The notes beneath the pieces are model-generated. The model made no database searches, had not been told where the DNA came from, and saw only the letters and a program-made list of their open reading frames with translations. Positions 9,530-17,507 of a stretch of DNA of 64,000 nt are shown here, piece after piece. How positions within the stretch are numbered: the first letter of the stretch is position 1; the number at the start of each line of letters is the position of its first letter. The DNA is from Halorussus halobius (GTDB lineage Archaea; Halobacteriota; Halobacteria; Halobacteriales; Haladaptataceae). The stretch lies in assembly GCF_004765805.1 (NCBI RefSeq), contig NZ_SBIU01000003.1:62001-126000 (forward strand), in the 5' to 3' direction. The position numbers and the translations under genes were made by a program.

Positions 9530-9647
9530 CGCACCGTCTTACGACGCCGCCCCACGAGAATGTACCGCCCGACCGGTTCCGTCCGGCGCGGTCAATCGCG
9601 GGATAATGCGAACCATTCTATGCGGTCGCCGTCGTAGCCCCGTCAGG

Positions 9648-10769
9648 ATGGGGCGTCGGGGACCGAGCGCGGGGGAGCGTCGCGACCGACCGACCGTGGC
9701 GAGCGGCGTGAGCGACCGAGCGACGCCGACGATTCCGCAGGTCGCGCTCGCGGCCCTGACGCTCGCCGTGGTGGCGGCCGTCGTAGTCGCCGGCACCACC
9801 TCCTCGGCGGCGTTCGGCCCGTACAACGCCAACTGGGAGGGGACGACCGAGCTCCGGTCGGTCGCGGGCGAGGCCGGCGCAGACGTCTCGGTCGTCCGGG
9901 GGACCGCCGGCTACGCGTCGACCCCCGCCGACGGGACGGTCGCGTTCGTGCTGTCGCCCGAGTCGGCCTACAGCCCCGCGGCGGCGTCGCGAGTCGCCGA
10001 CTTCGTGCGGAGCGGCGGCACGCTCGTCGTCGCCGACGACGTCGGGGGGCGCGCCAACGGCCTCCTGCGGTCGGTCAACGCCTCGGCCCGCGTCAACGGC
10101 ACTCCGCTCCGCGACGCGGGGTCGAACTACCGCTCGCCCGCGATGCCGGTCGCCACGGGGGTCGCCAACCACTCGCTGGTCGCGGGCGTGGAGTCGCTGA
10201 CACTCAACTACGGGACGGCGGTCGACCCGCGCGGAGCGACCCCGCTGGTCAACACCTCCGGGTCGGCGTACCTCGACGCCGACCGGGACGGCGACCTCGG
10301 GCCGAACGAGTCGCTCGCCACCTACCCGGTGGCGACCGTCGAGCGCGTCGGCGACGGCCGGGTGGTCGCGGTCGGCGACCCGAGCCTGTTCATCAACGCG
10401 ATGCTCGACCGGCCGGGCAACCGCCGGTTCGTCCGCGTGCTGGCGGTCCAGCACGACCGCGCGCTGTTCGACGCCTCCCACTCGGCGAGCCTCCCGCCGC
10501 TGCGGCTCGCGCTCCTGGCCGTCCGGGAGTCGGCCCCGCTCCAGTTCGGGCTGGTCGCGCTCGCGGTCGGCGCGCTCGCGGTCTGGTCGCGTCGGCCCGA
10601 CCTGTCGCTCCGGGCGCTGGCGGACGCCCGCGGGACGGCCGAATCGACCGCGTTCGAGTCGGTCGATGCGTCGGGACTGGCGGCCCACCTCGAACGCCGC
10701 AACCCCGAGTGGGACCGCGAGCGCGTCGAGCGAGTCGCCGAGTCGCTCGAACGCACGCGGAAGCGATAG
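9648..10769 (+). CDS. DUF4350-type membrane-anchored protein
   Basis: About 373 residues. One N-terminal helix (about 30-50) is followed by an extracytoplasmic Rossmann-like domain with FVLSPESAYSPAAASRVADFVRSGG and a later VAVGDPSLFIN, the arrangement seen in DUF4350 proteins. A second helix near 305-325 precedes a cytoplasmic tail. Such proteins recur beside MoxR ATPases and DUF58 proteins, and the MoxR gene follows directly. The start at 9648 sits about 27 bases behind a TATA-like TTCTATG. A GTG at 9696 is the alternative. Function unknown; envelope biogenesis is inferred from context. Confidence 0.75.
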   Translation: MGRRGPSAGERRDRPTVASGVSDRATPTIPQVALAALTLAVVAAVVVAGTTSSAAFGPYNANWEGTTELRSVAGEAGADVSVVRGTAGYASTPADGTVAFVLSPESAYSPAAASRVADFVRSGGTLVVADDVGGRANGLLRSVNASARVNGTPLRDAGSNYRSPAMPVATGVANHSLVAGVESLTLNYGTAVDPRGATPLVNTSGSAYLDADRDGDLGPNESLATYPVATVERVGDGRVVAVGDPSLFINAMLDRPGNRRFVRVLAVQHDRALFDASHSASLPPLRLALLAVRESAPLQFGLVALAVGALAVWSRRPDLSLRALADARGTAESTAFESVDASGLAAHLERRNPEWDRERVERVAESLERTRKR

Positions 10770-10957
10770 GCGCTGGCGGGCCAGAACCGATAGGTTCGGG
10801 CGTACCCCAGGCGATGTGTTCGGACAAACGCGAAAGACGGTATCGAGCGGGCTCGAACGCGAAACTGGTGGGAACTCGACCGGCGACGGCGTTACTCCGG
10901 GCCTACCGACCGCGATCAACCGTTCGAGTTATCCGACTCCGGGTGGTGGCGTCCACG

Positions 10958-12001
10958 ATGACCGAACCTGCCGCCGTCTTCGAGGACCTGCGGACGGAGA
11001 TAGCGAGCGTGCTGGTCGGCAACGAGGACGCGGTGGAGGTCCTCACCGTCTCGTTGCTGACCCGGGGCCACGTCCTGATGGAGGGCGTACCCGGGGTCGC
11101 CAAGACCACTATCGCTCGGCTGTTCGCCCGCGCGACGGGGCTGGACGCCAGCCGGGTCCAGATGACCCCCGACATCCTGCCGGCCGACATCACCGGCACG
11201 CACGTCTATCGGGAGGCGACCGGCGAGTTCGAGCTCCAGCGCGGCCCGGTGTTCGCCAACCTCGTCATCGCCGACGAGATAAACCGCGCGACGCCCAAGA
11301 CCCAGTCGGCGCTGCTGGAGGCGATGCAGGAGCGGGCCGTGACCATCGAGGGCGACACCCTCCAGCTCCCGGAGCCATTCCTCGTGGTGGCGACCCAGAA
11401 CCCAGTGGAGATGGAGGGCACCTACGAGCTGCCGGTGGCCCAGCGGGACCGCTTCCAGTTCCGGTTCAGGGTCGAGACCCCCGACGAGGCCGACGAGCTC
11501 GCGCTGCTCGACCGGTTCGACGACGACCCCGACCTCGGCCCCGACGACGTCTCGCAGGTCGTGAGCGTCGAGGACGTGCTGTCGGCGCGCGAGGTCGTCG
11601 CGGACGTGTACGTCGCCCGCCCGGTCAAGCGGTACGTCCGGGACCTCGCGGTCGCGACCCGCGAGCGCTCGGACCTCGAATACGGCGCGAGTCCGCGCGC
11701 GGCCCTGTCGCTGCTCGACGCCGCGAAAGCCCGGGCCGCGCTCCGGGGCCGGGCGTACGTCGTCCCCGACGACGTGAAGGCCCTCGCCGTGACGGTGTTC
11801 GCCCACCGGCTGGTCCCCGGCACCGAGGCCGAACTCAGCGCCGTGACGGCCGACGAGATAGTCGCGGACGTGCTCGAGGAGGTCGAGCCGCCCGAGCGAG
11901 CGCCCGACGAGTTCCGGACCGACGACGGGACGCCCGAGGACCCGCGGTCGGGCGAGCGGCCGGACGACTCGATTCCCGAGGACCCCGCGACCAGCGAGTG
12001 A
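10958..12001 (+). CDS. MoxR-family AAA+ ATPase
   Basis: 347 residues, starting at MTEPAAVFEDLRTEI. Walker A is GVPGVAKTT, Walker B is VIADEINRA, and the sensor-1 region is VVATQNPVEMEGTYELP, all diagnostic of MoxR. These ATPases act as chaperones that mature or activate partner proteins, very often the DUF58/VWA-like protein encoded nearby, and a DUF58 gene follows 1.6 kb away on the other strand. The C-terminus is an acidic, disordered tail. A long upstream frame extension is GC-driven and was not accepted as coding. Confidence 0.93.
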   Translation: MTEPAAVFEDLRTEIASVLVGNEDAVEVLTVSLLTRGHVLMEGVPGVAKTTIARLFARATGLDASRVQMTPDILPADITGTHVYREATGEFELQRGPVFANLVIADEINRATPKTQSALLEAMQERAVTIEGDTLQLPEPFLVVATQNPVEMEGTYELPVAQRDRFQFRFRVETPDEADELALLDRFDDDPDLGPDDVSQVVSVEDVLSAREVVADVYVARPVKRYVRDLAVATRERSDLEYGASPRAALSLLDAAKARAALRGRAYVVPDDVKALAVTVFAHRLVPGTEAELSAVTADEIVADVLEEVEPPERAPDEFRTDDGTPEDPRSGERPDDSIPEDPATSE

Positions 12002-12015
12002 CCCCTGCCGGCCGA

Positions 12016-13005
12016 TTATTCGCCTCGACCGCCCGGTTCCGCGTCCCACTCGCAGGTGACGAGGTAGTCGGCGGCCCCATCGTCGACCGCGACCACCTCG
12101 GTCGTCACCGGCCGCCGTACGTTCGCGGCGAGGCCCACCCCGAGGAAGGAGGCGACCGGGTTGTCGAACGAGTCGACCGGGCCGTAGACGCTCCCGGCGA
12201 CCGCGACCGTGACGCGGCCACCCGCCGCGTTCCGGTCCGCCGCCGCGTCCGGGCGGGCGGCTCGCTCGGCGGCCGGGGTCGCGTCGGCGCGGGCGCTGTC
12301 GACCACCTCGAACCCCTCCACGAGCGCGTCGGCGAGCTGGGTCGCGAGCGCGCCCGGGTCCGACCGGACCTCGCCCGCCATCGTCGCCTCGAACTCCCGG
12401 TAGAGCGCCCCGCCGGTCGGCGGCAGCGCGACCCCGCGCTGGCCGGACTCGTCGACGACGAACAGCGAGTCGAGCCGGTAGGGGTCGGGCACCGCGTAGT
12501 CGGGGTGCTGGGGGACGAACAGCCGCACGTCGGCGAACGACTCGTCGGTCGCCCGCGCCGGGGCGTACACCCGGTCGTCGCGCAGGCCGAGTTCGCCCAC
12601 CAGCTCCCGCCCGGTCGCGGCCAGCGCGGCGTAGACGCGCTCGCCGGTCCCGGCCGCGACGAACCGCTCGGGCGTGAGCCAGTATGTCATCGCGGCCCCG
12701 AACAGCCCGGTGGCCCCGAGCGCGAACAGCACGTCCCGGGCGTCGGGGAACGCCAGCGCGCCCACCACCGCCAGCGTCCCGACCGCGAGCAGGCCGAGCG
12801 CGGTCCGGCGGTGGGTGGTCCGGCGCGCCCGAACGTACTCCTCGCGGAGCCGGCGGTTCTCCGCGGCGAGGAGGTCGACCTGCGCGGCGAGGTCCTGACG
12901 GGTCGTCTCGACATCCGGAGCCGCCCCGTCGTCGGGCTCGTCGCGGGACCCGTCCTCGCGCGCCTCCCCGGGCGCTCCGGCGCGTTCGACGCCGTCACCG
13001 CTCAT
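12016..13005 (-). CDS. Conserved haloarchaeal protein of the MoxR/DUF58 cluster
   Basis: About 329 residues. An acidic disordered start is followed by a heptad-like coiled coil (LAAQVDLLAAENRRLREEY, about 34-52), two transmembrane helices (about 62-105) and a soluble alpha/beta region. I do not recognise a named function. The ATG is preceded by a good Shine-Dalgarno (GGAGGT, 13014-13019), which favours it over an in-frame GTG at 13014. Its start overlaps the end of the gene upstream, so it is translated as part of that operon. A partner role for the MoxR/DUF58 system is inferred from position only. Confidence 0.75.
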   Translation of the reverse strand: MSGDGVERAGAPGEAREDGSRDEPDDGAAPDVETTRQDLAAQVDLLAAENRRLREEYVRARRTTHRRTALGLLAVGTLAVVGALAFPDARDVLFALGATGLFGAAMTYWLTPERFVAAGTGERVYAALAATGRELVGELGLRDDRVYAPARATDESFADVRLFVPQHPDYAVPDPYRLDSLFVVDESGQRGVALPPTGGALYREFEATMAGEVRSDPGALATQLADALVEGFEVVDSARADATPAAERAARPDAAADRNAAGGRVTVAVAGSVYGPVDSFDNPVASFLGVGLAANVRRPVTTEVVAVDDGAADYLVTCEWDAEPGGRGE

Positions 13006-13576
13006 CACTACCACCTCCCGGCCGCTCGGCCCCCGCCGCGAGCCCGAGCGAGACGACCTGATAGCGGTGCAGGAGGCCGGCGGCGAGCCCGGTAGCCCCC
13101 AGCAGGACGAGCGCGCCCAGCCACGGGGCCAGCCACGACCGCCCGGCCCACGCGAGCGCGCCGCCCCCGAGCGCCCACCCGACCGCGAGCGCGGCCGACC
13201 CGGCCGGGGTCGCGGGCCGGCGGTCGGGCGCGAACAGGAGCCCGAACAGGCCGGCCTCCGCGAGTGCGACGCCGGCCACCGTGGCGGTCGACGCCCCGCC
13301 CGGGAGCCCGATTCCGAGCCCGAACGGCCCGCCGTCGACCGCGAGCGCGACCGCGGCCGCCTGCCCGACCGCGAAGGTCTCGGTCGGCGCGAGCAGGAGC
13401 CACGCGATGCCGAGGACGGCCGCGCCGGCGACGCCCCGGAGCCCGCCCAGCGCGACGAGACCCAGCGCGGCCGCCAGCAGGGCGACCGCCCCGGCTCGGG
13501 TGCGCTCGCGGTCGGCCCGCTCGACCGCGCCGGCGAGGTCGCTCCGGTCGGGAGCGGGGATTCCCGCCATCGTCAC
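12995..13576 (-). CDS. Multi-helix membrane protein of the DUF58 operon
   Basis: 193 residues, almost entirely hydrophobic Ala/Gly/Leu helices (about six) after a short charged start. The GTG start overlaps the DUF58 stop in a GTGA junction, the classic sign of coupled translation; an ATG at 13570 is an alternative. The 3' end overlaps the next gene as well. The family is small and restricted to haloarchaea as far as I know, with no assigned activity. Confidence 0.72.
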   Translation of the reverse strand: MTMAGIPAPDRSDLAGAVERADRERTRAGAVALLAAALGLVALGGLRGVAGAAVLGIAWLLLAPTETFAVGQAAAVALAVDGGPFGLGIGLPGGASTATVAGVALAEAGLFGLLFAPDRRPATPAGSAALAVGWALGGGALAWAGRSWLAPWLGALVLLGATGLAAGLLHRYQVVSLGLAAGAERPGGGSDER

Positions 13577-15069
13577 CCACCCGGTCGGCCGCCGACCCGT
13601 CGCTCGCCGGCCCGGGAGCCGCCCGCGGCTGCCCGGTCGCGCGCGTCGGCCAGCAGGCGCGCCAGCCGGTCGCCAGGCCCGACCTCGAACGCCGACACCC
13701 CCTCGACGCTCGCGAGGTCGCGCCGGAACCGCTCGAAGTCGACGTACCGGTCGTAGGCGGCCTCGACGTCGGCGTCGTCCGCGAACAGCGCGGTCGGGGT
13801 CAGGAACGCCAGCACGCGGTCGACGTGGCGGGCCGCGACCGTCGCGGCCTCCCGGGTCTCGGCCCGGTTCGCGTCGTCGGTCACGACGACCGCGGTCGTC
13901 GCGCCCGCGGACTCGCGGGTCGCGGCCCTAACGCCGGCGTAGAGCGGGTCGGCTGTCGCGCGCTCGACGTACGGGTCGGCGGCCGCGAAGAACGGCCGGA
14001 GCCGGTCGGCGAACGCACTCGACTCGCCCCGGAGCGCGACCGCGCGCTCCCGTGCGACCGCCGGCGTGCCGGCCCGCGCGCCGCGAGGCGAGTCGACGCC
14101 CTCCGACCCGTCGCCCTCCGGGTCGAGCGCCCGGAGTCGGCGTTCGAGCCGGGCGTACCCCTCGGGGCTGGCGGTCGGCGGGGTCCGGTCGAGCAGCCCC
14201 TCCGCGCCGACCTCCGAGAGCGCGACGGGTTCGCCACGCTCGCGGGCGTGGCCGACCACGCCGAGCGCGAACTGGCGGGCGTACTCGAAGGCGGTCCCGC
14301 CCGGCGGGCCGACCGCCATCGACGCCCGGCGGTCGAGCACGAGCGCGGTCCCGCGCCGGGTGTCGGTCTCGAACTCGCGGACGTGGGGCTCGCCGAGTCG
14401 CGCGGTGGCGTTCCAGTCGATGGTCCGCACCGCGTCACCCGGCACGTACGCCCGGATGTCGGCGAGCTCGCTGCCAGCGCCCCGGGCCTCGCTGCTGTGT
14501 TCGCCGTACGCGGCGTCGAGCGCCTCGCCGCCCGCGCCGACGTGGAGGTCGCTGGGCTCGCGCGGGTCGACGGTCAGCCGCGCGGTCTCGCCAGCCGGGA
14601 ACGACGCCCGGAAGCGCCCGGTTGCGTCGGTCGCGGTCGCAGTCGGCGGGTCGAACTCGAATTCGCCGGCGACCGGACACCGGACCCGGAACGCGGTCGT
14701 CGCGGTCCGCTCGCCGGCCGGCACGACCGCGCGACGGTCGTCGGGCGCGGCGTCGGCCGCCGGTTCGACGCCGACCGGGAGCCTCGACTCGACCGCGAGC
14801 GCGACCGGCGCGGGCTCGGCCAACTCGACCCGGAGCGCGACCGACACCTCGTCGTCGACCCTGTTCGCCTCGCTGGCGGGCGACTGGACGACCGTCAGGT
14901 CGGCGGCGACCTCGCCGACGGCCCGCACGAACGCGTACTGGCGGGCCAGCAGCCAGCCCGCGAGCCCGGCGGCCCCGACCAACAGGAGCGGTCGGGCCAA
15001 CAGCGCGGCCGACCCCGCGAGCGCGACGACCAGTCCGGCCTCTCCCCAGTACCGGCGCGTAACCCCCAT
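13573..15069 (-). CDS. DUF58 domain protein
   Basis: 498 residues. Two N-terminal helices (about 12-45) are followed by a beta-rich domain and then the DUF58 signature ADIRAYVPGDAVRTIDWNA with ARLGEPHVREFETD just after it (about 265-300). A VWA-like segment beginning LVLDRRASM follows. DUF58 proteins pair with MoxR ATPases and are thought to help assemble or mature membrane or secreted proteins. It is the first gene of a three-gene overlapping operon. The ATG at 15069 is preferred over a GTG two codons upstream. Confidence 0.9.
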   Translation of the reverse strand: MGVTRRYWGEAGLVVALAGSAALLARPLLLVGAAGLAGWLLARQYAFVRAVGEVAADLTVVQSPASEANRVDDEVSVALRVELAEPAPVALAVESRLPVGVEPAADAAPDDRRAVVPAGERTATTAFRVRCPVAGEFEFDPPTATATDATGRFRASFPAGETARLTVDPREPSDLHVGAGGEALDAAYGEHSSEARGAGSELADIRAYVPGDAVRTIDWNATARLGEPHVREFETDTRRGTALVLDRRASMAVGPPGGTAFEYARQFALGVVGHARERGEPVALSEVGAEGLLDRTPPTASPEGYARLERRLRALDPEGDGSEGVDSPRGARAGTPAVARERAVALRGESSAFADRLRPFFAAADPYVERATADPLYAGVRAATRESAGATTAVVVTDDANRAETREAATVAARHVDRVLAFLTPTALFADDADVEAAYDRYVDFERFRRDLASVEGVSAFEVGPGDRLARLLADARDRAAAGGSRAGERRVGGRPGG

Positions 15070-15179
15070 GGCCACTCCGACGGTACTCCGGAAGTTGAAG
15101 GTAGCGGTCGTTCGGGGCCGAATCGCGGTCGCGAAGGGTCATCCCAATCCTTTTTCTCGGTGGCGGAGAACCCACGGCC

Positions 15180-16436
15180 ATGACCCTCGACCCGGCGCAC
15201 TTCGACGGCATCGCGGGGCTGGCCGACCGCATCGACTACGACGCCGCGGACGAGGACCACCGCGACGCCGCCGAGACCGTCTGGGAGCACTACCTCGACC
15301 CGCTCCGGGACGCCGAGGGCGTCGTCCTCGAACCCCTCGACGACCTCGCGCGCCGCCGCGTCGACGCCGAGGCGGTTGCGCTCGAAGACCCGCCGTTCCC
15401 CACGACCCACGGGCTCGACGCCGGGACGCTCAACCCCCAGCCGTTCAAGAACGGGCTGGTGCTCGACGTGGCTCACGCCGCGATGTGCGCCGACCCCTCG
15501 GACCTTCCGCTCCACGACCGCCGGACCGTGGTGAAGGCCGTCCACTCGAACGACGCCTCGACGAACTTCGGCACCGAGTGGGAGCGCTACGACGAGGGGA
15601 GCAGGCGCAGAATCGTCCACACCCACCTGCCCCACGACCAGTACGAGGAGGACGTGGTCCACGCGCTCGCGCTGTATCTGGCCGAGAGCACCCACGCGCT
15701 CGACCACGCCGACCGGGTCGAGGACCTCCTCGTCCTCGACGGCCCCATCTACCCGACGGGCGTGCTCCGATGGTACTACCGGAGTCCGGCCCTGACCGAC
15801 CTGTTCGAGGAGTCGGACCACGTCGCGCGCATCCTCGACAACTACGTCGAGCTGGTCGAGACGTTCGTCGACCGGGGCGTGCCGTTCGCGGGGTTCGTCA
15901 AGAACCTCTCGTCGAAGGGCGTCGTCCGGACGCTCAAGCGCGACACCGACTTCGGGCCGGTGCCGTGGGCCCACGACGCGGGCCTGTTCGCCCAGATGCT
16001 CGAACGCCGCGAGTCGGTCGACGGCGAGTTCGAGCGGTTGACCGACGAGCTGACGTTCACCAACTGGTTCGCCTCCACGGGCGGGATGGACCGCTTTTTC
16101 AGCGACGCCGGCAACCCGCACCTCGACCGCGACCTCGCGCCCGAGCAGTACGAGGTCACGTTCTGCGTCGTCTACGACCCGCGCCGGGACCTCGTGTTCA
16201 AGGTCGAAGCCCCGAGGGCGTTCACCGACGACCCGGACGTCCGCGAGCGAATCGAGCGGGGGATTCTGCGGGAGGTGGCGGTCCAGCGCGGCCCGCCCCG
16301 CGCCGTCGCGAAGGCCGACGAACTCGCGGCCATCGACCACGGGAGCGCCGAATCGCTCGTGAAGTCGTTCGAGCGCTCGCTGGACACCGAACTCGACGAC
16401 AACTACAACGCGGTCCGGTGGGGCCGGAACTACTGA
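15180..16436 (+). CDS. nurA: NurA-family nuclease, DNA end processing
   Basis: 418 residues. The opening (MTLDPAHFDGIAGLADRI) and the strand GLVLDVAHAAMCAD near residue 95, which should hold the first metal-binding aspartate, match haloarchaeal NurA proteins; later acidic and aromatic positions (TNWFASTGGMDRFF) fit the same family. NurA is a 5'-3' nuclease that works with the HerA translocase in resecting double-strand breaks. The herA gene lies 1.1 kb downstream on the same strand, which strongly supports the call. Unlike many archaea, no mre11 or rad50 gene lies beside it in this window. Confidence 0.8.
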   Translation: MTLDPAHFDGIAGLADRIDYDAADEDHRDAAETVWEHYLDPLRDAEGVVLEPLDDLARRRVDAEAVALEDPPFPTTHGLDAGTLNPQPFKNGLVLDVAHAAMCADPSDLPLHDRRTVVKAVHSNDASTNFGTEWERYDEGSRRRIVHTHLPHDQYEEDVVHALALYLAESTHALDHADRVEDLLVLDGPIYPTGVLRWYYRSPALTDLFEESDHVARILDNYVELVETFVDRGVPFAGFVKNLSSKGVVRTLKRDTDFGPVPWAHDAGLFAQMLERRESVDGEFERLTDELTFTNWFASTGGMDRFFSDAGNPHLDRDLAPEQYEVTFCVVYDPRRDLVFKVEAPRAFTDDPDVRERIERGILREVAVQRGPPRAVAKADELAAIDHGSAESLVKSFERSLDTELDDNYNAVRWGRNY

Positions 16437-16479
16437 CCGCGACGGGGTTGTTCGTCGGTGAAAAGGCCGACGGCGAGGC

Positions 16480-16498
16480 GGCGACTCGCCGAGTCGCC
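16480..16498. terminator. Perfect 9-bp-arm palindrome after nurA
   Basis: GGCGACTCG and CGAGTCGCC flank a single central base, forming a perfect inverted repeat 44 bases after the nurA stop and between convergent genes. No T tract follows, so it may act as a bidirectional processing or termination hairpin rather than a simple terminator. Confidence 0.4.
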
Positions 16499-16581
16499 AC
16501 CCCACCCTCGGTGAAACGCCTCGCTTCGCTCGGCGTACAGTTCCCATCCGTCGTGGGCGACAGCGCGACCGGAAACGTCGG

Positions 16582-16932
16582 CTACTGCGGTTCGGCGGTC
16601 TCGGCTTCCTGCTTCTCGACGGTTATCTCGACGTCCTCGGCGTCGACGCCGATGCGGGCGAACTGCGTCCGGACGTGTTCGTTCGCGGCGGCGAGCGCCT
16701 GCTCTTTGGTGTCGAACCCCCGTGGCATCGGCGACTCGAAGGCGACGTTGACCTCCTCGCCGTCGACCTTCTGGACCGTCCCGCCGCTCTCGACCGCGTA
16801 GAACTCGTCGCAGACCCACACGTAGGGGGCGTCCTCGTCGGGCGCGCCCTTGAACCGGGGCGCTCGCTCGCCACGCTCGTACAGCGTGCCCGTCAGAGTG
16901 GTACCCCCGGCTTCGCCACGGATGAGTAGCAT
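16582..16932 (-). CDS. Small conserved protein between nurA and herA
   Basis: 116 residues starting at MLLIRGEAGG. The N-terminal half is beta-rich (LTGTLYERGERAPRFKG, WVCDEFYAVESGG), followed by a helix (EQALAAANEHVRTQF) and an acidic end. I recognise it only as a conserved haloarchaeal protein of unknown function. It points against nurA and herA, so it is not in their operon. Its codon use matches the neighbours. Confidence 0.7.
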   Translation of the reverse strand: MLLIRGEAGGTTLTGTLYERGERAPRFKGAPDEDAPYVWVCDEFYAVESGGTVQKVDGEEVNVAFESPMPRGFDTKEQALAAANEHVRTQFARIGVDAEDVEITVEKQEAETAEPQ

Positions 16933-17011
16933 AGAGCGGTGGTACGTGACGCGAAGGTAAAAGGGCCGCGTTGGGCAGTGTTCGAATGTACGGCTGTGAC
17001 CGCGAACAGCT

Positions 17012-17450
17012 CCTCGAACGCCCTCGGCGCGCACTGACTCGATTTTCCACGTCGGCGCGCGCTGGCGCGAGTTCATCTCGCGCCAACATGCGCGAGGGAG
17101 GGGCGCTCTCGTGCGCCCCGAGGCTGGGGAGGCGTGAGGCCCGCCGTCGCGGTGTGGGGCCGTACGGGCGCGGTGCGGGGCGGCGCGGTACGGGGCGGCG
17201 CGGCGCGGTGCGGGGCGGCGCGGTCGCCTTGGCGTCTGGGCAAGCGAAGCGCGCGCAGGCTCGGCAGACGCGGTTTGTCTGCCGGCGGACTGAAACGGCG
17301 AGCGCGCCGAGGGCTTTCGAGGTCGTGGTTGCAGGCCGAGGGCTTTCGAGGCTGTGGTTGCAGTTCCAGCGTTGTCGCAGAGCGCGGCGAGGGCGTTCGG
17401 GGACACGATTGCGATTCCAGCGTCGTCGCAACGACCCCACGTCTCTGAAC
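17012..17450 (+). repeat. Dispersed modular repeat, copy R1
   Basis: Copy of a composite intergenic repeat seen at several places in this window. In order it has an inverted end module (17013-17033), a hairpin whose arms are GGCGCGAG and CTCGCGCC (17064-17084), the conserved core GAGGCTGGGGAGGCGTGAGG (17120-17139), a G-rich tract with several runs of three or four G (17156-17220), a second hairpin (17262-17284, arms CGGCAGAC and GTCTGCCG) and three direct end modules of the type GCGCCGAGGGCTTTCGAGG (from 17304, 17335 and 17384). It ends about 60 bases before herA and has no coding character. Confidence 0.8.
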
Positions 17451-17507
17451 GCTGGGGCCGCGTTGGAGGGAAACCTGTTTGTCGGATGCGTTCGTTGCCG
17501 GGGAACG

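Noticed and set aside
10709-10957. Extended start of the MoxR ATPase
   Set aside because: The extra residues are basic, unrelated to the family, and overlap the end of the DUF4350 gene; the MoxR homology begins at 10958.
16971-17507. An upstream extension of HerA
   Set aside because: The frame runs through repeat R1, whose translation is repetitive arginine/glycine sequence; the HerA N-terminus begins at 17508.
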